DNA of 18,813 nucleotides, from positions 1 through 18,813 of the forward strand of contig CAUZFZ010000185.1 in NCBI GenBank assembly GCA_963579025.1. The letters run 5' to 3'. The stretch's first letter is position 1. Each line of letters begins with the position of its first letter. The position numbers and the translations under genes are program-made. Origin of the DNA: CAUZFZ01 sp963579025 (GTDB lineage Bacteria > Planctomycetota > Planctomycetia > Planctomycetales > Planctomycetaceae). Positions 1 to 6,820 of the stretch are shown piece by piece. The notes below the pieces were generated by a model. That model searched no databases and was not told the DNA's origin. It worked only from the letters and a program-made list of their open reading frames with translations.

Positions 1-1
1 G

Positions 2-283
2 ACAGTGATCTTTCATTGTACTGGCAACCTTCCGGCGGACTTGCGAACCCAACGCACAACAACCAACGACCAGGGGACGTTCGAGATGCCCAGGGTTTAT
101 CCGGGGGAATATACGGTCACGTTCGAGAAGGCCATGGCTGCCCTTGAGGATCCCGGTATGGCCCCAGCCGATCTGTCTGCTTCAGACGACCCGCTGGCGA
201 AGTACACGGGCGAAGATGCACCAACCGCCAGTGTGTCTGAGACGAATGCCGCATTCAATTTCGACCTCAAGTCGCAACCTTAG
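2..283 (+). CDS. Carboxypeptidase regulatory-like (transthyretin-fold) protein, C-terminal part
   Basis: This reading frame is open from the left edge of the window, so the gene is cut at its 5' end. The GTG at position 5 is not a convincing start because no upstream sequence is available. The visible 93 residues contain a T-x-x-D-x-G-x-F segment followed by a PGEYTV motif. That pattern is typical of the beta-sandwich carboxypeptidase regulatory-like domain found in many small planctomycete lipoproteins. The sequence after the motif is acidic and Ser/Thr/Ala-rich and ends in a short beta-like stretch (AAFNFDL). Family knowledge suggests an exported envelope protein, but the signal peptide would lie outside the window. 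A DUF1559 gene follows 66 bases downstream on the same strand. Such small proteins are commonly found next to DUF1559 genes, so the two may be co-expressed. The specific function is unknown. Confidence 0.75.
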   Translation, partial: TVIFHCTGNLPADLRTQRTTTNDQGTFEMPRVYPGEYTVTFEKAMAALEDPGMAPADLSASDDPLAKYTGEDAPTASVSETNAAFNFDLKSQP

Positions 284-297
284 ATACGTCCAAGTCC

Positions 298-307
298 TGA
301 GGCCTCA
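298..307. repeat. Perfect 10-base palindrome TGAGGCCTCA
   Basis: A fully symmetric 10-base palindrome lies in the 66-base gap between the partial gene and the DUF1559 gene, about 43 bases before the DUF1559 start. It has no loop, so it would not form a terminator hairpin. It could be a small operator half-site pair or a chance occurrence. Confidence 0.25.
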
Positions 308-349
308 TATCTGTTCTTTGTTTAGTTTCACAAGTTGGGGGAAATGGCC

Positions 350-1297
350 ATGAAGAAGCGAAAAGCGTTCACGCTGATTGAGTTGCTCGTGGTGATCGCC
401 ATTATCGCAATCCTGATCGCCCTTCTACTACCAGCCGTGCAGCAGGCGCGGGAGGCCGCACGACGGTCGCAATGCAAGAACAACCTGAAGCAGATGGGAC
501 TTGCCCTCCATAATTACCTTGACGTGTCGAACGAGGTATTTCCCCGCGGCGCATACGTCGCGCGGGGACTAAGCTGCTGCTGTAACAACTCAGACTGGGG
601 TAAATCCCACACCGTACACGTGATGCTCCTGCCGTTCCTCGATCAGGGGCCGCTGTATGACAAGTTCGACTTCAATATCCCTGTTTATTCGGGCGTTAAC
701 GCCGGTCTCCTCAGCACGAAGATCTCGACGTACCTTTGCCCCAGTTCAGCCTACCACATTATGCAGACTCACAGTCTGCGCGGCGCCGTTCAGGTACACC
801 CACATAATTACCCGGGTGCCGGCTCACATCACGGCTGGGGAGGTTGCGGCCGTCACGACAATACACAGAGCAATGGCGTCTTCGCGTTGCGACGCGGCAT
901 TCAGGAGCAAAGTGGTGCCGGAGCCGATGGTGCAATGAGGCTGGCCGGAGTCTTGGACGGAACGAGCCAGACGATGGCGTTTTCTGAGACGGCACAGCGT
1001 CGGTACACGGTGCGCCAGAGCAACCCAAACTCCGGCTGGGAGCTGTTTCGCGGCCGAGGGTGGGGTGACCCCTTTTACAACAGCACGCTTTTTTCAATTG
1101 GGGAGAGGTCAACACCGAACAGCAGAGTCTCGCAATATGGCGGGTACAACGCGAGCAATGCGACAAGCTACCACACGGGAGGTGTTCACGTCTTATTCTG
1201 TGATGGTGCTGTCAAGTTCGTCTCAGAAAGTATAAACGGTAATACTTGGTACGCCTTGGGAACTCCACACCGTGGAGAGGTACCAGGTCAGTTTTGA
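350..1297 (+). CDS. DUF1559 domain protein with prepilin-type N-terminal cleavage/methylation signal
   Basis: The 315-residue product opens with a short basic segment, then the prepilin motif KAFTLIELLVVIAIIAIL. This is a class III signal peptide cleaved before Phe, leaving a hydrophobic N-terminal helix. Downstream is the segment AVQQAREAARRSQCKNNLKQ, which is diagnostic of the planctomycete DUF1559 family. Near the C-terminus is the H-x9-DG motif (H-TGGVHVLFC-DG), followed by a phrase ending WYALGT. The family is hugely expanded in planctomycetes and is thought to form pseudopilin-like or surface structures. No precise function is established. I chose the ATG at 350 because a GGGGGA Shine-Dalgarno-like run ends about 7 bases upstream. 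The ATG at 344 and TTG at 335 sit too close to it. The gene converges with the FG-GAP gene, with only 32 bases between the stops. Confidence 0.93.
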   Translation: MKKRKAFTLIELLVVIAIIAILIALLLPAVQQAREAARRSQCKNNLKQMGLALHNYLDVSNEVFPRGAYVARGLSCCCNNSDWGKSHTVHVMLLPFLDQGPLYDKFDFNIPVYSGVNAGLLSTKISTYLCPSSAYHIMQTHSLRGAVQVHPHNYPGAGSHHGWGGCGRHDNTQSNGVFALRRGIQEQSGAGADGAMRLAGVLDGTSQTMAFSETAQRRYTVRQSNPNSGWELFRGRGWGDPFYNSTLFSIGERSTPNSRVSQYGGYNASNATSYHTGGVHVLFCDGAVKFVSESINGNTWYALGTPHRGEVPGQF

Positions 1298-1329
1298 CTT
1301 GCGGGGCGACCCGAAACCAATGCCAGACC

Positions 1330-3144
1330 TCAGGGGCCGGAAAGCGCAAACCGGCCCTCGATAACCGTCAATCGACGTGACACGGGTATATCGAACAATT
1401 CCTCGACATCTCGCCCCGGCCAGTGGATTCGGATTGTGTCTATCCGCGCGAGGTTGCCCGTAGCAAATGGCACTCGATAATCACTGGCTGCCTGAAAGCT
1501 GTCACCTGAAGTGACTCGGCGGGTGACCCACCTGCCGGCCAGTTGCATGTCGACCCGCACGCCGCGTGGATCGCGAGCGGCATCGATACCAATGAGTTGA
1601 ACCGACACGTTGCCCTTCGCGGTGGTTGAATCATTCCGCAGCAATGCAACTGGTGAGCCGAGTGACGTGACAACCAGGTCTTCGTCGCCGTCGTTGTCCA
1701 AATCTCCGATGGCAGTGGCGCGTCCAACCCGTGCCATGCGAAGCCAGTCACCGGAAATTGAAGAGACGTCGAGGAATCGCTGTCCGCGGTCGTTCAGGAG
1801 TAACTGCGAGGTCATCTCATACTCATAGTCGAGATTGAGCGTCGACAGATCCCAGACGTGTCCGTTGGCAACGAATAAATCAAGGTCCCCGTCCAGATCG
1901 AAATCACTGAAACACACTCCGAAGCCCAGCATGGGCCGGGTGACACGATCGAGGCCCATTTCACTGTTGCGCGGCACAAAGCCGGAGTTACCCGAGCCGA
2001 CAAACAGGTCGTATGGCTCGTGCTGGAAGTTGGTGACCAGAAGATCGAAGTGTCCGTCTCCGTTGCAGTCACCGCAGGCGACTCCCATCCCCGAACGCGC
2101 CCGTCCGTCCGCGCCGAAGGCGACACCATTAATCAGCCCGGATTCCCGGAACCGAAATTCGCCCTCGTTTACAAAGAGCAGGTTCTCCGTCGTGTCGTTG
2201 GCCACGTAGATGTCGAGCAAACCGTCTTCGTTGAAGTCGGCGATCGACACACCGAGGCCTTTGCCACGAAACTGGCCGATCACTGAGTCTTCGCTGACGT
2301 CATCGAATGTTCCATTTCCCTTGTTTCGAAGCAGGCTGTCCGGCTGACCCGTGCGCCCCAGCGGTCCGCACGGGATCATGACGGGGTGGGGCTGGTGCTG
2401 TGTAAAACACGCGCCTTCCTCGAACTTGTAGTCTACATAATTCGTGACATACAGATCGAGAAATCCGTCGGCGTCCAGGTCGGCGAAGGCCGCACTCGTG
2501 CTCCAGCGATCAGGGAACGGTGAGGCCGGCAACTCCACCTCCGACAGAGTCCCGTCGCCGTTGTTCTGCCACAACCGGTTTCGGTCGTAACCGGCAAGAA
2601 ACAGGTCCGTAAATCCGTCGGAATTGAAGTCACCGGCGGCACAACCCATCCCGTAACCGGTCTCAGCGACGCCCGCCGAGGCCGCGACATCCTCGAAGCT
2701 CCACTCGCCCAATGAACGGTAGAGTCCGTGCGTAGCTGCAACCTGTTCCGCCGGACGATCAGGATGCGAGCCATTGGGCAGAAACAAATCCAGCCAACCG
2801 TCGGCATCAAGATCGAAGACAGCGACACCGCTCCCGTTCTGCTCGGTCATATAGTGTTCGGGGCTGGGGCTGCCGTATGTGATGAATTCGACACCGGACG
2901 TCCTGGTTACGTCGGTGAATCGCAACGCGGAAGCGGGACCCTCGGGCTTCACGTCATCCTCGAACGGATTCCAGATCGGCGCTGCCTCGGGGGATTCTGG
3001 AATCACATGCGCGACGCCCGCCGATGGTGCGGCCGGAGATGGTTCGGTTGCGGTCTCATCACAACCCAGACACAGCAGCCACAAAGTCACCGCGACCCAG
3101 CCACGAGCGATCCGCGTGCGAATGGTTGAACTGTTCGATTCCAT
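1330..3144 (-). CDS. CRTAC1-type FG-GAP/VCBS repeat protein with C-terminal ASPIC/UnbV domain
   Basis: This 604-residue exported protein has an N-terminal hydrophobic stretch (about residues 14-28) ending in LCLGC. It looks like a lipoprotein signal with a slightly off-consensus lipobox, with Cys28 as the candidate lipidation site. Seven calcium-binding D-x-D/N-x-DG-x-x-D loops of the FG-GAP/integrin-alpha propeller type start near residues 111, 172, 222, 303, 359, 414 and 481, consistent with a seven-bladed beta-propeller. Residues about 510-597 form an ASPIC/UnbV domain, recognisable from GVRVDMQLAGR and IRIHWPGRDVEELF. The family is found at envelopes and extracellularly, probably in protein or carbohydrate binding, and no enzymatic role is known. 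The ATG at 3144 has a GAGG Shine-Dalgarno-like motif 8 bases upstream. It lies 18 bases behind the TPR gene and is probably the last gene of the minus-strand run. The exact ligand is unknown. Confidence 0.92.
   Translation of the reverse strand: MESNSSTIRTRIARGWVAVTLWLLCLGCDETATEPSPAAPSAGVAHVIPESPEAAPIWNPFEDDVKPEGPASALRFTDVTRTSGVEFITYGSPSPEHYMTEQNGSGVAVFDLDADGWLDLFLPNGSHPDRPAEQVAATHGLYRSLGEWSFEDVAASAGVAETGYGMGCAAGDFNSDGFTDLFLAGYDRNRLWQNNGDGTLSEVELPASPFPDRWSTSAAFADLDADGFLDLYVTNYVDYKFEEGACFTQHQPHPVMIPCGPLGRTGQPDSLLRNKGNGTFDDVSEDSVIGQFRGKGLGVSIADFNEDGLLDIYVANDTTENLLFVNEGEFRFRESGLINGVAFGADGRARSGMGVACGDCNGDGHFDLLVTNFQHEPYDLFVGSGNSGFVPRNSEMGLDRVTRPMLGFGVCFSDFDLDGDLDLFVANGHVWDLSTLNLDYEYEMTSQLLLNDRGQRFLDVSSISGDWLRMARVGRATAIGDLDNDGDEDLVVTSLGSPVALLRNDSTTAKGNVSVQLIGIDAARDPRGVRVDMQLAGRWVTRRVTSGDSFQAASDYRVPFATGNLARIDTIRIHWPGRDVEELFDIPVSRRLTVIEGRFALSGP
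1334..1357. terminator. GC-rich hairpin at the convergent gene junction
   Basis: GGGCCGG (1334-1340) and CCGGCCC (1351-1357) form a perfect 7-base-pair stem with a 10-base loop. It overlaps the last codons of the minus-strand FG-GAP gene, just past the convergent DUF1559 stop at 1297. There is no T-tract on either side, so if it stops transcription it is not a canonical intrinsic terminator. Confidence 0.3.
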
Positions 3145-3162
3145 GCCGGTTGCCTCGCGTAC

Positions 3163-4389
3163 TCAGGGCAGCGGATTCGTCTGACGTCCAAACCGCATGC
3201 TATCGCCCCACGTCCGCCAGAACGTCGCCACCAGCGGATCGCCCGACTGCCGGTACAGGTCCGCGATCTCAACGCATAGTTCCGGCGACGGTCGCTGCCA
3301 GGCACCGCTGAACGCGATCTCCGCGAATCGCTTCTTGCACAACTCAATCGCGCGAGCCCGTTCAAAGGCCTCGTTGGCCTCGGCGTCTCGTCCCTGTTGT
3401 CTCAGCAGAAGTGCTCTCGCATGAATGTATTCGAGGTTATTGCTGCGAAGCTCAATCGCACGCTCGAGCTGACTCAACGCTTCAGCCATTTCATCCTGCT
3501 GCTGCAGGATACGGCTGCGCAGCCAGTGCCAACGATCCACCTGACCGCCGAAGACCTCTCCGTCGATCGAAATCGGAGACTCCCCCAGAGTTCTGGCGGC
3601 CGCTTCATAATCCTGCTCCTCAATCAGAATCTCTGCGGACAGGAGACGCGTCCGCGGATCATCGGCCGAGAGCTGCCAGGCGTCGTTCATTAGTCGCTTC
3701 GATTCGTCGATGCGTCCCGACTGCCATGCGGCCCATGCCAGAGCGCGCATGACGGATACCTGTCCGGGAACCTGCTCGTCAATCTGTCGTAGATAATCCG
3801 CGCCCTCCTGTGGTACCTGCGGGCGGAAGACACCTAGCAAAAGGTGGATCAGCGCCTGCGAATCATCGGGGTGGCCCTTCAGCCACCAGTGCGACAATTC
3901 GTCAACGTCTCGTGTGCGGAACTGATTGAAGCACATCCAGCGCAGCTCATCCCAGATCAGCCGCTCTCCCGGGAACGACTCCAGGTGACGCGCCATCTGC
4001 AACTCGGACCCGGCGAGGTCGGACATCTCCAGAAGAGTTTCCGCGAGATTCACACCAGCCTGCCGAAACTCGGATGCCTCAGGCTGCACACGGAGATAGC
4101 AACTGGCAGCCTCCGGGCGGTTTCCATCCGTTCTAAGCAGGTCGCCCAGCATCATCAGTGCCTCAGCGTTCTGTGGGCGCGCAGCGAGGATTTTCTGGAG
4201 TTCAAGTCGAGCAGCTTTCCCATCACCAGAATCAACGTGCCGACGTGCCTGCGCGATGCTCGGCGTTGGCAGCAGGTACCAGACCGCGAAACAGGAACCC
4301 AACGCCACCAGTACCAACGCCGCGACGGGAGTTCGCCACCGTCGCGGTTGTGCATCCGGCATCGACGTGGATTGCTCGAATTGCGTCAC
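3163..4389 (-). CDS. Membrane-anchored tetratricopeptide repeat protein
   Basis: The product (408 residues) has one N-terminal transmembrane helix (about residues 21-40, AALVLVALGSCFAVWYLL) after a short Pro/Arg-rich cytoplasmic tail. The rest is helical, with repeated TPR signatures: A-x-L-x-x-LGDLLR-x-x-G-x-x-x-EA near residues 75-95, and further LERAIEL...A..L..QGR.AEA-type repeats around residues 300-345. It is probably a periplasmic protein-protein interaction scaffold. A GTG at 4401 opens the frame 3 bases after the upstream stop but has no ribosome site. The GTG at 4389 is preceded by GAGGA at 5-base spacing, so I take it as the start. The gene lies 15 bases behind the CGS-like gene and 18 bases before the FG-GAP/ASPIC gene. 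That suggests translation within one operon and a partnership with the FG-GAP protein. The substrate or partner cannot be read from the sequence. Confidence 0.85.
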   Translation of the reverse strand: MTQFEQSTSMPDAQPRRWRTPVAALVLVALGSCFAVWYLLPTPSIAQARRHVDSGDGKAARLELQKILAARPQNAEALMMLGDLLRTDGNRPEAASCYLRVQPEASEFRQAGVNLAETLLEMSDLAGSELQMARHLESFPGERLIWDELRWMCFNQFRTRDVDELSHWWLKGHPDDSQALIHLLLGVFRPQVPQEGADYLRQIDEQVPGQVSVMRALAWAAWQSGRIDESKRLMNDAWQLSADDPRTRLLSAEILIEEQDYEAAARTLGESPISIDGEVFGGQVDRWHWLRSRILQQQDEMAEALSQLERAIELRSNNLEYIHARALLLRQQGRDAEANEAFERARAIELCKKRFAEIAFSGAWQRPSPELCVEIADLYRQSGDPLVATFWRTWGDSMRFGRQTNPLP

Positions 4390-4404
4390 AGCGATCCTCA
4401 CGTG

Positions 4405-5913
4405 TCATGCGGGAATGGCAGCGAGCGCCGTCTTAAACAGATCGATCAGGTTACCGGAATCTTCGATTCCGATTGAGACGCGGATCAGATAACGCGAGAT
4501 CCCGCACTGCTCCGCAAATTCAAGCTCTTCGTAGTGCGCGAGAATCGTGTACGGGCAACACAACGAAAAACTCGTTCCGAGGTTGGGGCCTTTCGAGATC
4601 TGCAGCGCGTCATAAAACGCGGCGGTCGTTCGCGAGGCATCTCGCAGGACGACAGAGAACAGCCCGCCGAAGCCGCCGCCAGCCCGCTGAAAACGCCGGT
4701 AATGGTCGTCGTCTCCGAACGCCGGATAGTACACGTGCTCGACGGCGGGATGGTCACGCAGAAACTCGCACAGCCGCAGCGTGTTGTCGTTGATACGCGG
4801 CACGCGATCTGCGATGTCGCGCGAATTGGCTTCGAGCAGAATCGCTTCCTCGGGATAGAGCAGGTCCTCGAAGTCTGCATCGAGTGCGGACTTCAGGCGA
4901 TCGTAAAACGGCCTGTTGCGGTTCAACACCAGGGACCCGGCCAGGACATTCCCGGCACCGGAGAAGTACTTCGTCAGGCTGGTCGTGACAGCGTCCGAGA
5001 CGGGCAATGCGTTGAGATTCAGACACGCCCCCAGCGTGTCGTCCACCATCAGCGGCACGTCGTGCTGCAAGGCGATGCGGCTGAGTTGGTCGAGATCAGG
5101 ACTCGTCAGCAGTGGGTTGCCGGGGATTTCGCATATCAGCCCCAGCAGCCGTTCCGATGCTGCCAGACGCTCGACGTCATCGAGGTCTGTTGTCGATCCG
5201 TGCGGATAGAACGCGACCGCGTTTGCCTCGTCGGATTGCTGTGAAAACCGCTGTTGGACCTTCAGCGCGTCGACGTAGGGAAAACCGAACTGCACGCTGC
5301 GGGCGTTCGGCCGGCACGTTTGAAACGCGCGATAGCCGGCAAAGATCGCCGCCATCCCGGACGGAAACAGATAGACGTCCTCGCCCGGACAGCCAAGCAT
5401 CTCAGCCACTCGTGCTCGGATCGTCTCTTTTTCAGTGGCAGCATCCGATTGCGGCTGCCTTCCGTTTAGCAGATCGGCTGCCTGACGCGAGGGCACGATC
5501 TCGCCCGCATGCTGCCAGAACGCCTTCGCCGTCTTACGTGCTGTCTCTGGCATGCGGACGGCAGAGACCTGCCCATCGAAACACTCATGGACCGTCGCGT
5601 CGCACTCGGCGTGACGACGAACGAACTCGGCGCAGCGCTCCGCAACACGGGCTGTTGGAAATGCAAAGCAACATTCGTCAGACGCGGTTGCGATCTGCTG
5701 CTCGCACGCCTGAAACAGACGCTGCGTATCCGGGTGTATGAAAAACCGGGGATATCCGCACTGCATGGCTCCGGTGACGGCCGGATCACCTTCCTCATAG
5801 CCCACATTGTCCTGCCAGCGGGGCAGGCAAACAGAGACAGCATGACGCTCGTCGGGAATCGGCAGTCCGAGTTCTTCTGGACGCCAGCGAGCTTTGGGCA
5901 GCACGAAACTCAT
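4405..5913 (-). CDS. Cystathionine gamma-synthase-like PLP enzyme of the fungal (Str2/met-7) type
   Basis: This Cys/Met-metabolism PLP-dependent enzyme has 502 residues from the ATG at 5913, longer than the usual bacterial MetB of about 390. The PLP phosphate-binding loop FPSGMAAI is near residue 185, the cofactor-ring Asp is in VDDT near 291-292, and the Schiff-base lysine is Lys315 in TSLTKYFSG. The carboxylate-binding Arg is in LIRVSIGIED near 478. From recall, the whole pattern resembles fungal cystathionine gamma-synthases: an N-terminal region with HAVSVCLPRW, NVGYEEG and GYPRFFIHP, then PYVDALKVQQ, EIPGNPLL, SRDIADRVPRIN and KGPNLGTSF. The expected reaction is cystathionine formation from cysteine and an activated homoserine in the cytoplasm. 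The frame opens further upstream to a GTG at 6009, but homology begins just after the ATG at 5913. No good Shine-Dalgarno is visible at either. Reaction specificity (CGS, lyase or sulfhydrylase) is not certain. Confidence 0.82.
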   Translation of the reverse strand: MSFVLPKARWRPEELGLPIPDERHAVSVCLPRWQDNVGYEEGDPAVTGAMQCGYPRFFIHPDTQRLFQACEQQIATASDECCFAFPTARVAERCAEFVRRHAECDATVHECFDGQVSAVRMPETARKTAKAFWQHAGEIVPSRQAADLLNGRQPQSDAATEKETIRARVAEMLGCPGEDVYLFPSGMAAIFAGYRAFQTCRPNARSVQFGFPYVDALKVQQRFSQQSDEANAVAFYPHGSTTDLDDVERLAASERLLGLICEIPGNPLLTSPDLDQLSRIALQHDVPLMVDDTLGACLNLNALPVSDAVTTSLTKYFSGAGNVLAGSLVLNRNRPFYDRLKSALDADFEDLLYPEEAILLEANSRDIADRVPRINDNTLRLCEFLRDHPAVEHVYYPAFGDDDHYRRFQRAGGGFGGLFSVVLRDASRTTAAFYDALQISKGPNLGTSFSLCCPYTILAHYEELEFAEQCGISRYLIRVSIGIEDSGNLIDLFKTALAAIPA

Positions 5914-6055
5914 GGGCAGGGCTGATATGGATTCGAAGCAGTCAGATGAAAACACCCGGTCATCGGATGACCAGGAAGCGGGTCGTGTGTGCAATCTTAG
6001 CGGAGCCACCCGAGGGACAAGAGGTTCAGACGGCCGTCAAGCGTCACGGGAAAAG

Positions 6056-6811
6056 CTACTCGTTAGAAGTGGCGTGCAACTGGTGAACGACGCCGTCGAG
6101 AAAGGTCGCCAGGCTTTTCGCGGCGGCCTGAGCGTTCGAGCGGAGATGCATCATATCTTTGAAGCTGCCGGGCCGGTTCATGATAGACCCAACCGCAGCC
6201 CCCAGCCGGACGACTCCAGTGTCACCGACGATGGAGAGCACTTCAGGAGGCAGGTCGGCAGACATGTCGTCACTGATGACCCGCAATGCCATGAAGCGTG
6301 TTTTCGCATCGTGTGCGATCTGGGCCACCGCCAGACTTTCCATGTCGACGGCGATCGCGGCGTGCTTCTCCGCGAGTTGCTGTTTTTCAGCGACCGTTCG
6401 AATCATCGAATCCACGGTCAGAATGCGGCCGACGTACAGGCCGCTGTCTTTGTCGCTGGCAGCATTTAAGTGCAGCGACAGCTCGTTGTTGTGCGTGTCC
6501 ACGATAGAGCTGGCCATGACCACGTTGCCGGTTTTCATCTCGGGCAGAAGCGCTCCAGAGAATCCACAGGACAGCAGCCAGTTTGGCGAGTGACCGTCGA
6601 TGAGCGCCTGCGTGGCCTTGCGGGCTCTGACAAAACCAAGCCCCGCTTCGACGATGGCAATCCGAATGCCGTCGTATCGGCCACCACGAAACACGAACCC
6701 GCCACCCTTGTACCGATTGACTCGTTCACAGCGATCGAGGAACGCTGCAAGTTCAATCGGCAGAGCAGACACGATGCCGATGTCGGCATGTGCGTGATCG
6801 TCGGTGCTCAT
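6056..6811 (-). CDS. Nucleoside phosphorylase-family enzyme (MTA/SAH nucleosidase- or HpnG-like)
   Basis: The 251-residue protein shows the PNP/UDP-phosphorylase fold. It has an N-terminal IGIVSALPIE strand with a conserved Glu20, a VEAGLG segment, a CGFSGAL segment near 82-88, the ribose-binding VDMES motif at 155-159, and a catalytic Asp in VISDD at 179-182. These fit cleavage of the N-glycosidic bond of an adenosine derivative. Two subfamilies are plausible. One is 5'-methylthioadenosine/S-adenosylhomocysteine nucleosidase. The other is the hopanoid-associated phosphorylase HpnG, whose C-terminal pattern (LPP followed by RPG and an Ala-rich helix) I recall as similar to residues 187-236 here. 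It starts 9 bases after the tatC stop, so it is probably co-transcribed with tatC. The ATG at 6811 has only a weak ribosome site. The cytoplasmic location is inferred from the lack of a signal peptide. Confidence 0.8.
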   Translation of the reverse strand: MSTDDHAHADIGIVSALPIELAAFLDRCERVNRYKGGGFVFRGGRYDGIRIAIVEAGLGFVRARKATQALIDGHSPNWLLSCGFSGALLPEMKTGNVVMASSIVDTHNNELSLHLNAASDKDSGLYVGRILTVDSMIRTVAEKQQLAEKHAAIAVDMESLAVAQIAHDAKTRFMALRVISDDMSADLPPEVLSIVGDTGVVRLGAAVGSIMNRPGSFKDMMHLRSNAQAAAKSLATFLDGVVHQLHATSNE

Positions 6812-6820
6812 GGCCGGAGC

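Noticed and set aside
298..307. TGAGGCCTCA as a terminator for the first gene
   Set aside because: A loopless 10-base palindrome cannot form a stable terminator hairpin and no T-tract follows directly.
4534..5244. Plus-strand open frame of 236 codons antisense to the CGS-like gene
   Set aside because: It lies fully inside a gene with clear catalytic motifs on the other strand and has no recognisable domain.
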